A stretch of DNA of 64,000 nt from Dolomitihabitans soli. GTDB lineage: Bacteria > Actinomycetota > Actinomycetes > Streptosporangiales > Streptosporangiaceae. The stretch covers positions 248,001-312,000 of the forward strand of contig NZ_JAKNTW010000005.1 in assembly GCF_022213955.1 (NCBI RefSeq), in the 5' to 3' direction. The notes beneath the pieces are model-generated. The model saw only the letters and a program-made list of their open reading frames with translations, had not been told where the DNA came from and did no database searches. Of this stretch, positions 19,305-26,721 are shown one piece after another. Numbering within the stretch: position 1 is the first letter of the stretch; each line of letters begins with the position of its first letter. A program made the translations under genes and the position numbers.

Positions 19305-20171
19305 TCAGGCCACGTCGGTCAGGATCGTCTGGATCGGGCGGGCGGCGACTTCGTCACCGGGGCGGGAGAGATACACGTTCACGTGATACTCGCCCGCGGA
19401 CTCCTTGCCGAGCGGGTCAAGGCCCTGTTCGGCCAGCGCCCGCATGGCGTAGTCGCGTTCCTCGGGGCCGGCGAAGCGGCGCTGCGGGAAGGTGTGCTCC
19501 TCCAGCTGCTCGGTCACCAGCCCGTGCCGGGCCAGGGACTCGGCCACGGGTTCGTAGCTGACGGTCCGCAGGCACAGGGCGGCGAACCACGGCCGCCGTT
19601 CGGGGGATGTGCAGTCGAGCAGGCGGTCGATCGACTGGTCGGTGATGTACCCGATGCCGCCGGTGACCGTGATCAGATCGGCCTCGCCGACGGCGTCGGC
19701 CAACTCCGATGAGGGTTTGTCCCGTTCCATGTCCTCCACGGCCCCGCCGTCCAGCAGGCCGACCTCCAGGGCGTACTCGATGGCGGAGGCGGCGGTGTCC
19801 ACCCCGATGACGCGTGGCGCGTCGGCGCGGCGGCGGTCCGCGTAGAAGGCGCGGTCCGCGTCGGTCAGTTCGTCGGTCGCCAGGCCGGCGATCTGGTCGG
19901 AACCGTAGCGGTCGTAGAGGTTCTCAAGCGTGAGGTCGTGCTTCAGCAGCGCGGCGTTCACGCCGTAGGAGCAACACAGGTCCACGATGGTGGGCCGGTC
20001 GACGTCGAGGGCGTCGAGCACCTTGCGGAACACGCGCTGACCGTGATGGGGAGCGGCGTAGTCGAGGGCCCCCAGGCCGTTGTAGTAGTCGCGAGGATCT
20101 GGGCGATCATAGATGGCGTTGAAGTCGGCTTTCTCAATCTTCACGTCAAGACTTTGATCGTGAACTCGCAC
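19305..20171 (-). CDS. SAM-dependent methyltransferase-like protein
   Basis: The 288-residue product has a class I methyltransferase core with motif I as DLCCSYG at residues 64-70 in place of the usual DxGxGxG, then IGVDTAASAIEYA as the second strand and ADLITVTGGIGYI as motif IV. GTG at 20171 is preferred because GGAAGG lies five bases upstream. The double cysteine in the SAM loop is unusual. The substrate is unknown. The promoter region (20172-20290) is AT-rich for this genome and holds the palindrome TAACGTTA at about 20238. Confidence 0.75.
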   Translation of the reverse strand: MRVHDQSLDVKIEKADFNAIYDRPDPRDYYNGLGALDYAAPHHGQRVFRKVLDALDVDRPTIVDLCCSYGVNAALLKHDLTLENLYDRYGSDQIAGLATDELTDADRAFYADRRRADAPRVIGVDTAASAIEYALEVGLLDGGAVEDMERDKPSSELADAVGEADLITVTGGIGYITDQSIDRLLDCTSPERRPWFAALCLRTVSYEPVAESLARHGLVTEQLEEHTFPQRRFAGPEERDYAMRALAEQGLDPLGKESAGEYHVNVYLSRPGDEVAARPIQTILTDVA

Positions 20172-20365
20172 GTCTGCCTTCCGTCGTACGGCGGGGCACG
20201 CCGGCCCCCTTGCAGGATGTGTCCTATTTCTCCCTCTAACGTTAACACTGCGCTGCAAGTGGCAATTTGACTAATTTGGGTGATTGAGTGGGACTGGCGA
20301 ACCCACTATGATCGCGTACGCCCCCGAGTCGTCGACGATGCGCCACTGCTGAGAGGACGCCCAGG

Positions 20366-21109
20366 TCAGGCCGTCGCGGAACGCTCTTCCTGATGGACGG
20401 CCCGCGCATGGCGGTCCAGGATCACGGTGGCGAGTTCCGGCGCGGGGCCGAGGACCTCGGCGACCACGGACGCGCCGGCGGCCAGGGTGTCCCGGCGGAT
20501 CTTGTCGGCGAAGTGACCGGGAGCCAGCAGGTAAGGGGCGACGACGATGCGCGGGGCGCCCGCGCGGGCCAGCCGCCGGACCTCCGCAGCCGGCGTCGGG
20601 GACGCGGCCGACGCGTAGGCGGCGGTCACCGACCACCACCGGCGGTCGCGGGCCCACTGCCTGGCCACCCCGGCGACGACCGCGTTGGCCCGGCGGTCGC
20701 TGGAGCCGGCGGAGACCAGGACGACGGCGGTGTCCGGATCGCCGACGGTGACGCCCGCCTCGGTCAGGCGCCGCTCCATGGCGGTGGTCAGCAGCGGGTC
20801 CGGGCCCAGGGTGGTGCCGCGGTGCAGGAGCTGTCTGGGGGCGCGGGCGGCGGCCTCGCGGAGCACGCCCGGGATGTCGACCCGGCTGTGGTACGCCTCG
20901 GTGAGCAGCAGCGGCAGGACCACGGCCTCGGGAAGGCCGCGCAGGGCCCCGGTGAGGGTGGGCGGGGCGTGGTCGAGGAAGGCCGTCCGCACGTCGAGGT
21001 CCGGGCGAGCCTGCCGTACGAGGTCGAGGAGCGCCTCGACCGTCGCGGCGGCCCGCGGGTCGCGGGACCCGTGTGCCACCGCGATCAGCGGGACGTCTGC
21101 TGCGTGCAT
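20366..21109 (-). CDS. sirB: sirohydrochlorin chelatase / CbiX-family protein
   Basis: The 247-residue protein has the two-domain CbiX/SirB layout. The metal-handling histidines appear in VAHGSRDPR near the N-terminus and APYLLAPGHFADK in the second half. The family inserts Fe(II) into sirohydrochlorin to make siroheme, or Co(II) for cobalamin. Because it lies just downstream of the siroheme-dependent sulfite reductase and APS reductase on the same strand, iron chelation for siroheme is the likely role. Two hairpins in the 136-bp gap after cysH suggest partly separate expression. Confidence 0.88.
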   Translation of the reverse strand: MHAADVPLIAVAHGSRDPRAAATVEALLDLVRQARPDLDVRTAFLDHAPPTLTGALRGLPEAVVLPLLLTEAYHSRVDIPGVLREAAARAPRQLLHRGTTLGPDPLLTTAMERRLTEAGVTVGDPDTAVVLVSAGSSDRRANAVVAGVARQWARDRRWWSVTAAYASAASPTPAAEVRRLARAGAPRIVVAPYLLAPGHFADKIRRDTLAAGASVVAEVLGPAPELATVILDRHARAVHQEERSATA

Positions 21110-21189
21110 GTGACCTCGATCTGGTTCTGGCGTGTGGTGGCCGACCCGGGTGTCACACGGGTCGGGTCCGGACGTCGGTGGGTGAGCCG

Positions 21190-21219
21190 CGCGCGACCCG
21201 GGGATGGCTGGGTCGCGCG
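21190..21219 (-). terminator. hairpin between cysH and the chelatase gene
   Basis: A perfect 10-bp stem (CGCGCGACCC at 21190-21199 with 21210-21219) with a 10-nt loop lies 27 bp after the cysH stop. A second 8-bp hairpin is at 21141-21165. Together they could terminate or reduce read-through into the chelatase gene. Confidence 0.6.
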
Positions 21220-21245
21220 TGGCTGGGGGACGTTCGCGGGCGGCG

Positions 21246-21977
21246 TCAGACGTGGATGCCGCACTCCGTCTTGCCCATGCCGGACCAGCGGCCGCTGCGG
21301 GGGTCCTCGCCGTCCATGACCTGGCGGGTGCAGGGGGCGCAGCCGATGGAGGGGTAGTTGTCGTAGTGCAGGGGGTTGATGAGGACGCCGTTGTCGGCGA
21401 TGTAGTTGTCGACGTCCTCCTGGGTCCAGCGGGCGATGGGGTTGACCTTGACCATCTGGCGCTTGGTGTCCCACTCGACGACCTTGATGTTCGCGCGGGT
21501 GGTCGCCTCGTCCCTGCGGATGCCCGACACCCAGGCGATGTAGGGCTCCAGCGCGCGGTTCAGCGGCTCGACCTTGCGCAGGTAGCAGCACAGGTCGGGG
21601 TTGCGGCCGAAGAGCCGGGGACCGAGGTCACGGTCCTGCTCGGCCACGGTCCGCGACGACTCCACGTTGATCAGGTTGACGTCGTACACCTGCTGTACGG
21701 CGTCGCGGGTGCCGATCGTCTCGGCGAAGTGGTAGCCGGTGTCGATGAACAGCACGTCGACACCGGGCTTGACCCTGCTGACCAGGTCGATCAGCAGGGC
21801 GTCGCTCATCGAGGAGGTCAGGCACAGCCGGTTGCCGAAGGTCGCCGCCGCCCACCGGATGATCTCCCTGGCGGAGGCGTCCTCCAGGAACTCGGCGGCG
21901 GACTCGACGATTTCCTGCAGGTCCAGGGCACTACGCCGCTGCTGTTGTGCCTCGATCTCTATGTCCACCAATGTCAT
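21246..21977 (-). CDS. cysH: adenylyl-sulfate (APS/PAPS) reductase
   Basis: The 243-residue enzyme reduces activated sulfate to sulfite. It contains both cysteine pairs that bind the [4Fe-4S] cluster of APS reductases, Cys130-Cys131 (CCYLRK) and Cys213/Cys216 (CAPC), and the C-terminal catalytic Cys239 in ECGIH. The cluster pairs favour APS rather than PAPS as substrate. The ATG overlaps the stop of a 49-residue zinc-ribbon gene by 4 bp, which in turn overlaps the sulfite reductase gene, so the three are coupled. Confidence 0.95.
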   Translation of the reverse strand: MTLVDIEIEAQQQRRSALDLQEIVESAAEFLEDASAREIIRWAAATFGNRLCLTSSMSDALLIDLVSRVKPGVDVLFIDTGYHFAETIGTRDAVQQVYDVNLINVESSRTVAEQDRDLGPRLFGRNPDLCCYLRKVEPLNRALEPYIAWVSGIRRDEATTRANIKVVEWDTKRQMVKVNPIARWTQEDVDNYIADNGVLINPLHYDNYPSIGCAPCTRQVMDGEDPRSGRWSGMGKTECGIHV

Positions 21978-22123
21978 GACGAACGCACCCCAATTCCGAG
22001 AAACTTCAGCTTGAACGCGCGGACGCAGGAGCGGCAGTACCAGCCACCGTCACCCTCGTACGGCTCCAGGTCCTCTTCGCCGCAGTAGGGGCAGTGGAAG
22101 GGCACCGCCCTGGCCGTGGTCAC
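21974..22123 (-). CDS. 49-residue zinc-ribbon protein in the sulfur operon
   Basis: This short gene is held between the sulfite reductase and APS reductase genes by 4-bp overlaps at both ends (GTGA and ATGA), which strongly supports translation. The product has two CxxC pairs (CPYC and CRSC) separated by about 18 residues, consistent with one zinc-binding ribbon, and ends LKFLGIGVRSS. I know of similar small unnamed proteins at this position in actinomycete sulfate-assimilation operons, but no tested function. Confidence 0.85.
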   Translation of the reverse strand: MTTARAVPFHCPYCGEEDLEPYEGDGGWYCRSCVRAFKLKFLGIGVRSS

Positions 22124-23802
22124 TTGAGATCCGGTTCTTCGGCGCGCTGGACCCACTCGGCGAAGGTCTCGCCTTCCTTCTTCTGCGCCTGGAAGTTGCT
22201 CGCGACCCGCACGACGTAGTCGGGCAGCTCGGCGGCGGTGGTCTTCAGGCCGCGCACCTTACGGCCGAAGCCGGGGTTGACGCCGACGGAGCCGCCGAGG
22301 TGGATCTGGTAGCCCTCGACCTGGTTGCCCTCGCCGTCGATCACGAGCTGGCCCTTCAGGCCGATGTCGGCGACCTGGATGCGGGCGCAGGAGTTGGGGC
22401 AGCCGTTGACGTTGATGGTCAGCGGGTCGGTGAAGTCGGGCAGCCGCTGCTCCAGCTCGTCGATCAGCCTGGAGGCGGCGTCCTTGGTCTCGACGATGGC
22501 CAGCTTGCAGTACTCGATGCCGGTGCAGGCCATCGTCTGGCGGCGGAAGGTGGAGGGGTTGACCTGGAGGTCGTGCGCCTCCAGGTCGGCCACGATCGCG
22601 TCGACCCGCTCGGGGGCGATGTCCAGGATGACCATCTTCTGCTCGACCGTGGTGTGCACCCGGCCGGAACCGTGCCGCTCGGCGATGTCGGCGATCCGGT
22701 GCAGCTGGTCGCCGCTCAGCCGGCCGACCTTGGGCGCGAAGCCGACGTAGAAGTTGCCGTCCTTCTGCGGGTAGACGCCGACGTGGTCGCGCCGGCCGCC
22801 GCGCGGCAGCTCGGGGGAGGGGCCGTCGGCCAGCGTGTAGCCGAGGTACTCCTTCTCCAGGACGTCGCGGAACTTCTCCGGGCCCCAGTCGTTGACGAGG
22901 AACTTGATCCGGGCGCGGTGCCGGAGCCGCCGGTACCCGTAATCACGAAATATCCCGCAAACTCCGGCCCAGACCTCGTGCACCTGCTCCGGCTGGACGA
23001 ACGTGCCCAGCCGCTTGGCGAGCATCGGGTTGGTGGACAGCCCGCCGCCCACCCAGAGATCGAACCCCTTGGTGCCGTCGGCCAGCTCCACGCCCACGAA
23101 GGCGATGTCGTTGATCTCGTGGACCGTGCAGTGCGCCGGGCAGCCGCTGATCGCCGTCTTGAACTTGCGCGGCAGGTTGGAGAAGGCCGGGTCGCCGATG
23201 TAGCGGTCGAGGACCTCCTCGATCTGCGGCGTGCCGTCGACCACCTCGTCCTTGTCGATCCCGGCGAGCGGACAGCCGAGGATCACCCGGGGCGTGTCGC
23301 CGCAGGCCTCCATGGTGGACAGGCCCACGGCCTCCAGCCGCTTCCAGATGTCGGGGACCGACTCGACCTCGATCCAGTGCAACTGGATGTTCTGCCGGTC
23401 GGTGACGTCGGCGGTGCCCCTGCCGTAGTCGTTGGAGATGTCGGCGATGGCCCGGAGCTGCGCCAGGCTGAGCCGGCCGCCGTCGATCCGCACCCGGAGC
23501 ATGAAGTAGCGGTCGTCGAGCTCCTCCGGCTCCAGGATGGCGGTCTTGCCGCCGTCGATGCCGGGCTTGCGCTGGGTGTAGAGCCCGAACCAGCGGAACC
23601 GGCCGCGCAGGTCGGCGGGGTCGATGGAGTCGAACCCCTGCTTGGAGTAGATGTCGATGATCCGCTGGCGGACGTTGAGCCCGTCGTCGTTCTTCTTGTT
23701 CTCTTCGTTCTTGTTGAGCGGTTCGCGATAGCCGAGGGCCCACTGGCCTTCGCCACGCGGGCGCTTGTGGTGGCGATTCGCCGGCTTGGCCGGGGTGGTC
23801 AT
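22120..23802 (-). CDS. sir: ferredoxin-dependent sulfite (nitrite/sulfite) reductase
   Basis: The 560-residue siroheme/[4Fe-4S] enzyme carries the cluster ligands Cys426 and Cys432 (CTGIEYC) and Cys468 and Cys472 (CPNSC). It also has Tyr75 and Cys167 with the same 92-residue spacing as the covalently linked Tyr-Cys pair reported for the mycobacterial enzyme. Linkage to cysH and a siroheme chelatase shows that the substrate is sulfite (six-electron reduction to sulfide) rather than nitrite. Expression is probably governed by the upstream cysteine leader peptide. Confidence 0.95.
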   Translation of the reverse strand: MTTPAKPANRHHKRPRGEGQWALGYREPLNKNEENKKNDDGLNVRQRIIDIYSKQGFDSIDPADLRGRFRWFGLYTQRKPGIDGGKTAILEPEELDDRYFMLRVRIDGGRLSLAQLRAIADISNDYGRGTADVTDRQNIQLHWIEVESVPDIWKRLEAVGLSTMEACGDTPRVILGCPLAGIDKDEVVDGTPQIEEVLDRYIGDPAFSNLPRKFKTAISGCPAHCTVHEINDIAFVGVELADGTKGFDLWVGGGLSTNPMLAKRLGTFVQPEQVHEVWAGVCGIFRDYGYRRLRHRARIKFLVNDWGPEKFRDVLEKEYLGYTLADGPSPELPRGGRRDHVGVYPQKDGNFYVGFAPKVGRLSGDQLHRIADIAERHGSGRVHTTVEQKMVILDIAPERVDAIVADLEAHDLQVNPSTFRRQTMACTGIEYCKLAIVETKDAASRLIDELEQRLPDFTDPLTINVNGCPNSCARIQVADIGLKGQLVIDGEGNQVEGYQIHLGGSVGVNPGFGRKVRGLKTTAAELPDYVVRVASNFQAQKKEGETFAEWVQRAEEPDLK

Positions 23803-23955
23803 AGCGCGTCCTTTGCGTCAGCTGAGTGCGGGTAGCACGTGGGGCGCGGACGCGCGGGTCACAGGATCGTCTCCCGCCTCATCGTCGAGTGCGGGGCCAT
23901 CTCACAGAAGAGACGCCTGTTGAACCACGCGCCCAAAGAGAGAACAGGGCGATGG

Positions 23956-24039
23956 TCAGCGGGCGTCGATACAGATCGCGCTGCGGACGCGCAGGAAGTC
24001 GACGTGGCGTCGCACGACGAGAAGCGGATCCGCTGGCAT
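23956..24039 (-). CDS. 27-residue cysteine leader peptide upstream of sir
   Basis: The short frame encodes a peptide with the core RRHVDFLRVRSAIC. This is the recurring pattern (arginines, H-[IV]-D-[LF]-LR, then a cysteine) of putative leader peptides that precede sulfur-assimilation genes in actinomycetes. Its ATG lies only 6 nt after a -10 box, so the message should be leaderless. Mycobacterial leaderless cysteine-containing peptides are reported to stall ribosomes when Cys-tRNA is low and so switch on the downstream operon. Here a single Cys codon is at position 23. About 150 nt separate the peptide from the sulfite reductase start. Confidence 0.8.
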   Translation of the reverse strand: MPADPLLVVRRHVDFLRVRSAICIDAR

Positions 24040-24045
24040 GTCCAA

Positions 24046-24074
24046 ACCATACCTCGTGCGTCCGCGATGTCCAA
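24046..24074 (-). promoter_or_regulatory. housekeeping-type promoter for the sulfur operon
   Basis: On the minus strand TTGGAC (24069-24074) and TATGGT (24046-24051) are separated by exactly 17 bp. The predicted start point falls on or next to the A of the leader-peptide ATG at 24039. Confidence 0.7.
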
Positions 24075-24099
24075 TGTCGGGTCCACAGTGTGGGACGGG

Positions 24100-24225
24100 T
24101 CACCCCTGCCTGAGCCAGTCGAGGGGCGTCTCGGAGGGCTGTTCGCCCTGCTGGTGCTGGCAGTCGCACCAGGAACCGCCGCGGCATTCCTCGTGCAGTC
24201 TCTCCTTGCACTTCTCACAGATCAC
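24100..24225 (-). CDS. 41-residue cysteine-rich zinc-binding-type protein
   Basis: A GTG-started frame encodes ICEKCKERLHEEC followed by GGSWCDCQH, giving five Cys and two His in the first 25 residues. The CxxC and CxC arrangement suggests one structural zinc site. Short proteins with this WCDCQH pattern occur in many actinomycetes as I remember them, but have no function assigned. GGAG lies just before the start. It lies immediately upstream of the sulfur-operon promoter and is divergent from the TIGR03084-family gene. Confidence 0.7.
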   Translation of the reverse strand: MICEKCKERLHEECRGGSWCDCQHQQGEQPSETPLDWLRQG

Positions 24226-24271
24226 GTCTCCATTATTTCCTCCAGAACAACGCTCGGTTACGCTGAGGCCC

Positions 24272-25066
24272 ATGGCCGTCTCGATGCCCGCCCTCATCGC
24301 CGACCTGCGCGCCGAGACGGCCGAGCTGGAGACCGTGCTCTCCGCCCTGCGCGCCGGCGACTGGGAGCGGCCGACACCCGCCGAGGGATGGTCGGTCCGC
24401 GACCAGATCGGCCACCTGGCCTGGTTCGACGACGCCGCGACCACCGCCGCGACCGACCCCGACGGGTTCCGGGCCGTGCTGCCCGCCCTGCTGTCCCGCG
24501 GCGACGCGGCGGTCGACGAGATCGCCGTGGCCGCGCGCAGCCTGACGGCCGGGCAGGTCCACGCGTGGTTCCGTACGGCCCGCGCGCGCAGCCTGACCGC
24601 CTTCGAGGGGCTCGACGCCAGGACCCGGCTCCCGTGGTACGGCCCGGACATGTCGGCCGCCTCCTTCGTCACGGCCCGGCTGATGGAGACCTGGGCGCAC
24701 GGCCAGGACGTCGCCGACGCCGTCGGCGTGCGCCGCGCCCCCACGGTCCGCCTGCGCCACATCGCGACGCTCGGCGTGCGCGCCCTGCCGTACGGCTTCG
24801 CGATGCGGGCGATGGACGTGCCGGCGGAGCCCGTGCGGGTGGAGTTGACGCTGCCCGACGGCTCGCCGTGGACGGCGGGGCCACCGGGGGCGCCCGACAC
24901 GGTGCGCGGGCCGGTGCTCGACTTCTGTCTGGTGGTCACGCAGCGAAGGCACCTCGCCGACACCGCGCTGGCCGTCACGGGGCCCGCCGCGCACGCCTGG
25001 ATGGCGGTGGCGCAGGCGTACGCAGGGCCGCCGGGCAACGGGCGTTCCCCCTCCGCCCCCATCTGA
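24272..25066 (+). CDS. TIGR03084-family DinB-like metal-binding protein
   Basis: The 264-residue protein has the N-terminal DinB/maleylpyruvate-isomerase-type four-helix fold. The metal-ligand histidine is in WSVRDQIGHLAWFD, and the second part of the site is in METWAHGQDVADA (residues about 140-155). A C-terminal domain with ALAVTGPAAHAWM completes the TIGR03084 architecture. Family members are thought to use mycothiol or divalent metal in thiol-dependent reactions, but the substrate here is unknown. The ATG at 24272 is chosen because GAGG lies just upstream. Confidence 0.8.
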   Translation: MAVSMPALIADLRAETAELETVLSALRAGDWERPTPAEGWSVRDQIGHLAWFDDAATTAATDPDGFRAVLPALLSRGDAAVDEIAVAARSLTAGQVHAWFRTARARSLTAFEGLDARTRLPWYGPDMSAASFVTARLMETWAHGQDVADAVGVRRAPTVRLRHIATLGVRALPYGFAMRAMDVPAEPVRVELTLPDGSPWTAGPPGAPDTVRGPVLDFCLVVTQRRHLADTALAVTGPAAHAWMAVAQAYAGPPGNGRSPSAPI

Positions 25067-25091
25067 GGGCGGGGAAGGGCAGACTTGAGGT

Positions 25092-25487
25092 GTGCGCACA
25101 CTACTGAACGTGATCTGGCTGGTCTTCGCCGGAGTCTGGCTGGCACTGGGCTATCTGGTGGCCGGAGTCATCTGCTGCATTCTGATCATCACCATCCCGT
25201 TCGGCATCGCCTCGTTCAGGATCGCGGCCTACGCCCTCTGGCCGTTCGGCAGGACCGTGGAGCGCGATCCCGGGGCGGGCTGCCTGACCACGGTGGGAAA
25301 CGTGATCTGGGTGGTGGTGGCGGGGATCTGGCTGGCGATCGGGCACGTGATCACCTCGATCCCGCTGTTCATCTCGATCATCGGCATCCCGCTCGGACTG
25401 GCCAACCTCAAGATGATCCCGATCTCCCTGCTGCCGCTCGGCGCCCGGATCGTGGACGTCGACGACACCGGCCACCTGGGCCGTTGA
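25092..25487 (+). CDS. YccF-domain membrane protein
   Basis: The 131-residue protein contains the duplicated YccF motif: a hydrophobic helix with WLVFAGVWLALGYLVAG and IPFGIASFRIAAYALWPFGR, then a second copy with WVVVAGIWLAIGHVI and IPLGLANLKMIPISLLPLG. Both halves are inner-membrane segments. The family is widespread and of unknown function. It follows the preceding gene by 25 bp and probably shares its transcript. Confidence 0.85.
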   Translation: MRTLLNVIWLVFAGVWLALGYLVAGVICCILIITIPFGIASFRIAAYALWPFGRTVERDPGAGCLTTVGNVIWVVVAGIWLAIGHVITSIPLFISIIGIPLGLANLKMIPISLLPLGARIVDVDDTGHLGR

Positions 25488-25584
25488 CCGTTAGCCGGGT
25501 CGCCCGCCGGGTAGGGGACCCGAGATCCGATCGTTGCGGGTGGGGCGTCCAGCCGAGCCCGTCCTGCGAATACCGTTGGGTGCC

Positions 25585-26586
25585 ATGACCTCCACCGATG
25601 CGCCGCCGCGGCGCGGGCGCTTGAAGAAGCGCCCGCTCCTGTCGAGCTTCGCGCCGGTCGTCAGACGGGCCGCCGTCCGGGCGCGGGCCCTGCTCCGGCG
25701 GGTGCGCGGCACCCATGCCTGGGCCGTGGTGCGGGCCACCACGCTGGCCGGTGTGGCCTACCGGGTCACCGGCCTGGCGGGGGAGGCGGCGTTCTTCGCC
25801 CTGTTGTCGCTGCCGCCGTTCGTGCTCGGGCTGATCGGCATCCTGGCGCATCTCAGCACCTTCCTCGGCCCGGCGACGGTCGTCGAGGTCCGCAGCTGGG
25901 TCGACGAGCAGGCTCACCTGTTGTTCACCGACAACGCAGTCGAAAGCGTGGTCAATCCGCTCATCGACGACGTCCTGCGCGGCGGGCAGGTGCCGCTCAT
26001 CTCGCTGGGCTTCCTGCTGTCCCTCTGGTCGGGGTCGCGCGCCCTGTTCGTCTACGTGGACCTGATCTCCGTCGCCTACGGCCTCGGCGAGGAGCGCGGC
26101 ATCATCCGCACGCGCATCATGTCCTTCGGGCTCTACCTGGTGGCCCTGCTGATCGCGCTGATCGTGATGCCCATCCTGGTGATCGGCCCCACCCTGCTGT
26201 CGGACGCGCTGCCCGCGCCGTACGGGCTCGTGGTCGACATGCTCTACTGGCCGGTGATGGTCATCGGCACGGTGCTCTTCCTCACCGCGCTCTACCACGT
26301 GAGCGTCCCGGTGCGCACCCGGTGGTGGCGGGAGTTGCCCGGGGCGGTGCTCGCCCTGGTCATCTGGATCCTGTGCGCCGCGGTCCTGCGCGCCGTGCTG
26401 GCCGCCTGGTTCACCCCGCTCTCCGTGTACGGCTCGCTGGCCGCGCCCATCGCGGTGCTGCTCTGGCTCTACATCACCGCGCTCGCCGTGCTGATCGGCG
26501 CCACCCTCAACGCCGAGGTCGACCGCCTGTGGCCGGTGGACGGGCCGAGCGGGAAGAGCCGCAGGCAGGCTCTGGAGCAAGGGTAG
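25585..26586 (+). CDS. YihY/BrkB-family membrane protein
   Basis: The 333-residue product has six predicted membrane helices after a basic N-terminal region of about 55 residues (RRGRLKKRP). The conserved YihY stretches are AFFALLSLPPFVLGLIG, LWSGSRALFVYVDLISVAYG and the end WLYITALAVLIGATLNAEVD. The family was once called ribonuclease BN by error; its true function is unknown, and a role in envelope transport is suspected. I start it at ATG 25585. Confidence 0.85.
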   Translation: MTSTDAPPRRGRLKKRPLLSSFAPVVRRAAVRARALLRRVRGTHAWAVVRATTLAGVAYRVTGLAGEAAFFALLSLPPFVLGLIGILAHLSTFLGPATVVEVRSWVDEQAHLLFTDNAVESVVNPLIDDVLRGGQVPLISLGFLLSLWSGSRALFVYVDLISVAYGLGEERGIIRTRIMSFGLYLVALLIALIVMPILVIGPTLLSDALPAPYGLVVDMLYWPVMVIGTVLFLTALYHVSVPVRTRWWRELPGAVLALVIWILCAAVLRAVLAAWFTPLSVYGSLAAPIAVLLWLYITALAVLIGATLNAEVDRLWPVDGPSGKSRRQALEQG

Positions 26587-26619
26587 GAGGGGGGCGGTCC
26601 GCGTCCGCTATCGTCTGAT

Positions 26620-26690
26620 GAGTCGCGACTGGCGCATCAAGGTGGGGCCTACCACCGGGGAGCGGAAGGGCGGAGGCCGGGCGCCTGGGT
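26620..26690 (+). ncRNA. ZTP (pfl) riboswitch upstream of glyA
   Basis: The leader holds the hallmark pieces of the pfl motif in order: GTCGCGACTGGCG (26622-26634), a GGTGGG...CCACC hairpin followed by GGGGAGCG (about 26641-26664), and the CCGGGCGCCTGGGT segment (26677-26690) that closes the pseudoknot. In actinomycetes this class lies upstream of glyA and purine/folate genes and turns them on when ZTP/ZMP accumulates during 10-formyl-tetrahydrofolate shortage. The AAGGAGGAGCG ribosome site follows about 20 nt downstream, so control of translation initiation is likely. Confidence 0.85.
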
Positions 26691-26721
26691 CTTCGCGAGA
26701 CGTCCAACTCAAGGAGGAGCG

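Noticed and set aside
22120-23802. Annotation of the siroheme enzyme as a nitrite reductase.
   Set aside because: Coupling to APS reductase, the cysteine leader peptide and a siroheme chelatase, with no nitrate genes nearby, makes sulfite the substrate.
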